Shown here one piece after another: positions 59,066 through 64,000 of a DNA stretch of 64,000 nt (position 1 is its first letter; every line of letters begins with the position of its first letter). Position numbers and translations under genes: made by a program. The notes below the pieces were generated by a model, which was not told where the DNA came from, did not search any database, and saw only the letters and a list, made by a program, of their open reading frames with translations. Where the stretch lies: NCBI RefSeq assembly GCF_037975245.1, contig NC_092569.1, forward strand, positions 36,950,168 through 37,014,167, given 5' to 3'. The DNA is from Apostichopus japonicus. Its lineage: Eukaryota; Echinodermata; Holothuroidea; Aspidochirotida; Stichopodidae.

Positions 59066-59934
59066 TTTTTTACTAAACCAAACAGCATGTGGCCCATGTG
59101 AAGAATCTGTATAAGCAATAATCTAGATGAAAGATATGTAAATAATTGGAGAAAACAAGCATCCTATTATGTGATTCAACCTGGAAGGATAACAATGCAA
59201 CTCTCTGTCACTTAAACTGATTAATATTGCAGAGGGTAAAGGTCAACATATACTTAATTGTCATGTGCACCCTCACAATATATAAACTTCACTGAAGTAT
59301 GAGATTCCTAACAGTAAGAACTTCCTCCATTCTGCTCATGAGTCTTGATTCAAATATTTATATGATCTCTAATATTTGATCTCTAATATTACACAGATTA
59401 TTGCACCTATAATTAATTCTGAAAATAACAAAACTAATCCATAAAGAAGATATTCTACTATCACATATTGCACATCATATCAACAAAAGACGAATATTGA
59501 AATAATCTTTAAACATTTTGCACAATAATATTCACTTTTCTTTATAATTCTCTACGAGAATTGAGCTGAGTATTCTTAGCACCATCTACAGTGATAACTA
59601 TTTTATATTTGGCTGAGTACATGAGAAATGAAAAACTGAATCCATAACAAGAATGTTATAACAAGAATGTCCATATTGCACCTAGTTATATGTCCAGTTA
59701 TACTGCACTGTCAGGAGTAATACATATTCCATGCCAGATGTCTGTCAACCAATAGTCAAACCCTTCACCTGCAATAGAAATTTAGGTGTAACAGACATAC
59801 AGTTAAATACAAAGTATAATGAAATATAATGGAATAAACCTGAAGACTTCTATACATGTAACAATCTGTGATCAAATGTACACCCTTCAAAATCTCTGTA
59901 ATGTACAAAACACCCTTGTTACTCCCTGGCCCCT

Positions 59935-60540
59935 AATACACCTAAAGGATTAGCCTGCTCTGCTGTAAGGTATACAACACCCTAGTAAATCCCTGGCCCC
60001 TTATACACCTCAAGGATTAGCCTGCTTTGATGTAAGGTATACAACACCCTAGTTAATCCCTGGACCCTACATTAATACACCTAAAGGATTAGCATGCTCT
60101 GATGTAAGGTATACTACACCCTAGTAAATCTCTGGCCCCTTATACACCTAAAGGATTAGCCTGCTCTGCTGTAAGGTAAACGACACCCTAGTAAATCTCT
60201 GGCCCCTTATACACCTAAAGGATTAGCCTGCTCTGCTGTAAGGTATACGACACCCTAGTAAATCTCTGGCCCCTTATACACCTAAAGGATTAGCCGGCTT
60301 TGATGTAAGGTAAACGACACCCTAGTAAATCTCTGGCCCCTTATACACCTAAAGGATTAGCCTGCTCTGCTGTAAGGTATAGGACACCCTTGTAAATCTC
60401 TGCCGCCTCTTACACCTGAAGGAGAAGCCAGCTCTAATGTAATGTTACGACACCCTTCAAATTTTCTGCCCCTTTGTACACCTGAAGGAGTAGCTGACTC
60501 TGTAATGTATACTGCTGTTAATCTCTGGCCCTTATATACC
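59935..60540. repeat. 67-bp minisatellite just after the PDE stop codon, about 9 copies
   Basis: Units contain CACCTAAAGGATTAGCCTGC and ACACCCTAGTAAATCTCTGG. The nearest full copy ends about 60 bp beyond the phosphodiesterase stop, so the array probably belongs to its 3' UTR. Confidence 0.9.
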
Positions 60541-60596
60541 TGCAGGCCCCAGTTAATCCCTACTCCCTCAATGATGTATTTAAACTCTTACAACTT

Positions 60597-60804
60597 CTAG
60601 TCTTCATCGCTGTCCAGAGAAAGAATCTCTTTTGGTAATTCAGTGACATCTGTTTTGTTTGTTGCTACAGATTCTGGTTTTTCCTTCTCTTTATCTTCTT
60701 CTTTGTCTTCTTTTTTCTTTTGCTCATTTTCCTGCTCAGCTATTTCATCTTTCTCTTCTGCTTTCTGTTTTGCAACAATTGCTGACCAATTTTGCAAATT
60801 TGTT
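60597..60804 (-). CDS. PDE10A: PDE10A-like terminal exon
   Basis: 208 nt, acceptor cttttag. It encodes TNLQNWSAIVAKQK followed by a Lys/Glu-rich coiled tail (EQKKKEDKEEDKEKEK) and an acidic end, stop at 60597-60599. Confidence 0.85.
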
Positions 60805-62696
60805 CTAAAAGTAGGAATAAACAAAACAAACAATTATTCTAACTGCAGGCACAAACTGGATACTGCTTAATGTTCCAGAGAACAATCATTGAGTACCAGC
60901 TGGTAAAGACTTAATGTGGTATTTTGTTAACCAAGTGAGGTGAGAAGAGGTGGCATAGCAGTAACTTCATGGTTGTGGTTGCAGTAGTGAGTGAGGTCAC
61001 TTGGTAATGTCTGGGTGAGAAGAGGTGGCATAGCAGTAAGTTCACAGTTGTGGTGGCAGTAGTGAGGTCACTTGGTAATGTCTGGGTGGGAAGAGGTGGC
61101 ATAGCAGTAAGTTCACAATTGTGGTGGCAGTAGTGAGGTCACTTGGTAATGTCTGGGTGGGAAGAGGTGGCATAGCAGTAAGTTCACAGCTGTGGTGGCA
61201 GTAGTGAGGTTACTTGGTAATGTCTGAGTGGGAAGAGGTGGCAAAGCAGTAAGTCCACAGCAGTGGTGGCAGTAGTGAGGTCACTTGGTAATGTCTGAGT
61301 GGGAGGAGGTGGCACAGCAGTAAGCTCACAGCTGTGGTGGCAGTTATGAGGTCACTTGGTAATGTCAGGGTGGGAAGAGGTGGCATAGCAGCAAGTTCAC
61401 AGTTGTGGTGGCAGAAGTGAGGTCACTTGGTAATGTCTGGGTGAGAAGAGGTGGCATAGCAGTAAGTTCACAGTTGTGGTGGCAGTAGTGAGGTCACTTG
61501 GTAATGTCTGAGTGGGAAGAGGTCGCATAGCAGTAAGTTCACAGCTGTGGTGGCAGTAGTGAGGTCACTTGGTAATGTCTGGGTGGGAAGAGGTGGCATA
61601 GCAGTAAGTTCACAGCTGTGGTGGCAGTAGTGAGGTCACTTGGTAATATCTGGGTGAGAAGAGGTGGCATAGCAGTAAGTTCACAGTTGTGGTGGCAGTA
61701 GTGAGGTCACTTGGTAATGTCTGAGTGGGAAGAGGTCGCATAGCAGTAAGTTCACAGCTGTGGTGGCAGAAGTGAGGTCACTTGGTAATGTCTGGGTGAG
61801 AAGAGGTGGCATAGCAGTAAGTTCACAGTTGTGGTGGCAGTAGTGAGGTCACTTGGTAATGTCTGAGTGGGAAGAGGTCGCATACTAGTAAGTTCACAGC
61901 TGTGGTGGCAGTAGTGAGGTCACTTGGTAATGTCTGAGTGGGAAGAGGTGGCATAGCAGTAAGTTCACAGTTGTGGTGGCAGTTATGAGGTCACTTGGTA
62001 ATGTCTGGGTGAGAAGAGATTTAAAGCCCAGTTCCCAATCCTACCTTTCGAATGTGGCGAGAGTAATGTAAACTAATTTTTAAGAATCTCACAAATGAGT
62101 AACAAAATCAAATCTACCTGGCACCCTCCAGCATTGGTCGGGCATTTGGAATATATTGTTGCAGCAGATCGTAGCAGGGTAAGCAAATACCAACAATAAA
62201 AGAAACCTGCGAAAGAAAATGGTATAACAGCAATAAAACAAATACAAAAAAACCCCATCTTTGATATCAAAATATGTAATTACAGGAATAAGGCAAACAT
62301 GACACAACATTCCACACATTGATTGACAACTGTATTTAGCATCATTGCAACTTTCACCTGGTTGGCTGAAAGTTCATGTGCCTTAGCTCTATCCATCATA
62401 GGTATGGGTTTCACAACTGATTAGCTATCATTGTAACTCTCACCTGGTTAGCTGGAAGTTCATGTGCCTTAGCTCTATCCATCATAGGTATGGGTTTCAC
62501 TACTGATTAGCTATCATTGTAACTCTCACCTGGTTGGCTGGAAGTTCATGTGCCTTAGCTCTATCCATCATAGGTATGGGTTTCACAACTGATTAGCTAT
62601 CATTGTAACTCTTACCTGGTTAGCTGGAAGTTCATGCGCCTTAGCTCTATCCATCATAGGTATTGGGTTTCGACCGTGTGCCTTTTCTTCATCACC
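60597..62696 (-). CDS. PDE10A: PDE10A-like 3',5'-cyclic nucleotide phosphodiesterase, last three exons
   Basis: Exons 62696-62616 (81 nt), 62206-62118 (89 nt) and 60804-60597 (208 nt, stop TAG) join in phase. They encode GDEEKAHGRNPIPMMDR... LPANQ | VSFIVGICLPCYDLLQ...PMLEGA | RTNLQNWSAIVAKQK and a charged tail. This is the C-terminal end of a class I PDE catalytic domain. The PIPMMDR, LPCY and NLxxW elements fit the PDE10 branch best among GAF-containing PDEs. The last residue of the first exon (Q in PANQ) aligns with the invariant substrate-binding Gln, and the Phe three residues on with the hydrophobic clamp. PDEs hydrolyse cAMP/cGMP to 5'-monophosphates. The metal-binding core and N-terminus lie right of the window. 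The tail, with runs of Glu/Lys ending LSLDSDED, is unusual for the family. Confidence 0.82.
60938..62030. repeat. 71-bp minisatellite, about 15 copies (PDE last intron)
   Basis: Units contain GAAGAGGTGGCATAGCAGTA, AGTTCACAG, TGTGGTGGCAGTAGTGAGG and CACTTGGTAATGTC. It fills almost the whole intron between the last two exons. Confidence 0.95.
62118..62206 (-). CDS. PDE10A: PDE10A-like penultimate exon
   Basis: 89 nt, acceptor ttcgcag and donor CAG|gtagat, phase 0 in and phase 2 out. It encodes VSFIVGICLPCYDLLQ QYIPNARPMLEGA. A competing open frame over it is a shadow. Confidence 0.85.
62355..62612. repeat. 86-bp repeat made of exon-end plus splice-donor copies, 3 copies
   Basis: Units begin at 62355, 62441 and 62527; the real exon end is at the same phase (62613). 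Each carries about 56 nt matching the end of the PDE exon (coding MMDRAKAHELPANQ) with a gtgag donor, then about 30 nt of intron. Relative to the exon they lack one base near PIPMM and carry no acceptor. Confidence 0.92.
62616..62696 (-). CDS. PDE10A: PDE10A-like antepenultimate exon
   Basis: 81 nt, acceptor aacaaag and donor CAG|gtaag, phase 0. It encodes 27 residues ending in the invariant Gln. Its last ~56 nt and donor are duplicated three times in the following intron. Confidence 0.85.
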
Positions 62697-63590
62697 CTTT
62701 GTTATTTAAAGAAGCAAAAATATACATTCAGTGTACAAAGTAAATAAACTATTATATTACAAAACTTCAATTATTGTACTACCAAGAAAAACAAGTAAAA
62801 TGATGAAATTTCCCTATTCAGCAACAGTGAATGTTTAAACTTATCTCCTGTCCCAGAAAATAACATATCCCTACTCAGTAACAGTGAATGTTTAAACTAA
62901 CTTACCCACAGACACAGAAAGCAGTAAATGTTTAAACATGTCAACTGTCACAGAGAGCAGTGTTTAAATTTGTAAACTATTACAGAATATAGCAATAGCT
63001 TAAAACTAGTCTCCAGTCATACCAATAGCTAATGACTAATGATATACCAATAGCATCAATAGCTAATGACATACCAATAGCATACCAAATGACTAAAAGA
63101 GTCTTCCTTTACAGACAATAGTACACAGTAAATTTTAACCTCTTTGACAAAGAACAGTCATTGTTTACCTTAAACTGCTGTCACAGCAAACAGTGTGTTC
63201 CACTTAATGGTTACAAATAAGAGAACTATCTATACATGTGTACAGGTATGAACTGTCACAAAGAGAAGTTGACATTTATCAACTGTACATGTTTACATCT
63301 GTCATAAACTACAGAGCATTCTAAATCTGTTGCTTCATTTCAATGTTAACTATTCTACAAGTGTTCTAAATGAGCCTTAAACTAACAAAAACTGAAACAT
63401 TTTCTTGGTCAACACAGCTGCTAGCAGCATGCAAGGTATGACTAATTGCTTTTAACTGAAAGAAATGAAGATGATCATAAGTAGACAGCAAAGAAGATCA
63501 GATTGGTGGACAGAGAAAGGTGAATTAAATCATTGTTAATCCTCTGATCTGGAGGTATGGTGAATTAAGTAGACCCATTTACATTTTAGA
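62697..63590. other. PDE intron sequence, loosely repetitive, no exon found
   Basis: AACAGTGAATGTTTAAACT words recur at about 62822-63000 and AATACCAATAGC words at about 63025-63090. The next upstream PDE exon was not found here and must lie beyond the window. Confidence 0.55.
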
Positions 63591-63594
63591 GTAT

Positions 63595-64000
63595 AACTAC
63601 TGGCAGGGCTCAGACTGCATCCTAGCTCAATCACAAAGGGTGAACCATAACTCCCAAACAAGTAAGGAATGTTCAGACTACATCCTAGCTCAATCACAAA
63701 GGGTAAACCATAACTCCCAAACAAGTAAGGAATGTTCAGACTACATCCTAGCTCAATCACAAAGGGTAAACCATAACTCCCAAACAAGTAAGGAATGATC
63801 AGACTACATCCTAGCTCAATCACAAAGGGGAAACCATAACTCCAAAACAAGTAAGGAATGATCAGACTACATCCTAGCTCAATCACAAAGGGTAAACCAT
63901 AACCCCCAAACAAGTAAGGAATGATCAGACTACATCCTAGCTCAATCACAAAGGGTGAACCATAACTCCCAAACAAGTAAGGAATGATCAGACTACATCC
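63595..64000. repeat. 63-bp minisatellite, over 6 copies, running off the window
   Basis: Units contain TCAGACTACATCCTAGCTC, AATCACAAAGGG and CCATAACTCCCAAACAAG. The 63-bp period keeps a 146-codon minus frame open; it has no other gene-like property. Confidence 0.95.

Noticed and set aside
59705-59771. Possible extra 3' exon of the PDE gene on minus (acceptor tctattgcag, then EGFDYWLTDIWHG... and stop)
   Set aside because: Joined to the penultimate exon's phase it meets a stop at once, and no donor of fitting phase was found; kept only as a possible UTR exon.
63536-63976. 146-codon minus frame with repeating YLFGSYGLPFVIELGCSL
   Set aside because: Product of a 63-bp tandem repeat whose unit lacks stops; lies in a PDE intron and runs off the window.

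Overview
The window is eukaryotic, from an AT-rich and very repeat-dense animal genome. Genes are split by GT-AG introns. The transposons (BEL/Pao, Penelope-like, CR1/L2-like, hAT-like, Harbinger-like) and gene families fit a marine invertebrate, perhaps a non-vertebrate deuterostome. The sequence alone does not fix the phylum.

Layout. (1) 1-2337: 3' part of a BEL/Pao LTR retrotransposon on + (end of RNase H, complete integrase, 3' LTR). It abuts a 55-bp minisatellite and lies in the last visible intron of the next gene. (2) 5021-28875, minus: twelve coding exons of TMEM214, an ER membrane protein. They join in phase into 452 codons; the C-terminal exons lie left of the window. Most introns hold a private tandem array (units of 55, 72, 32, 34, 26, 39 and about 76 bp). 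One also holds a 2.47-kb terminal-inverted-repeat element with a TAA target duplication. (3) 28.9-47.9 kb: no convincing host gene. It holds dispersed and tandem repeats, a 1.03-kb hAT-like element with an 8-bp target duplication, a 405-bp MITE with a TTA target duplication, a tRNA-derived SINE head, (AT)n tracts and one decayed coding region. (4) 47964-50760: two Penelope-like element copies pointing away from each other. Both reading frames are broken, at different places, and each copy ends in a complete hammerhead ribozyme core. (5) 51223-56121, plus: a complete six-exon gene for a 351-residue type I membrane protein with four sushi (CCP) modules, a furin-type site and one membrane helix. 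A U2 snRNA-like fragment and a 27-bp minisatellite sit in its fourth intron. (6) 60597-62696, minus: the last three exons of a PDE10A-like cyclic nucleotide phosphodiesterase. An 86-bp repeat made of copies of an exon end plus its splice donor follows one exon, and 71-, 67- and 63-bp arrays lie nearby.

The host genes are not functionally linked. What unites the window is the recurrent growth of intronic minisatellites, at least once (possibly twice) including splice donors, and dense, partly nested transposons. The most striking items are the paired ribozymes of the inverted Penelope-like pair and the exon-derived array in the phosphodiesterase gene.
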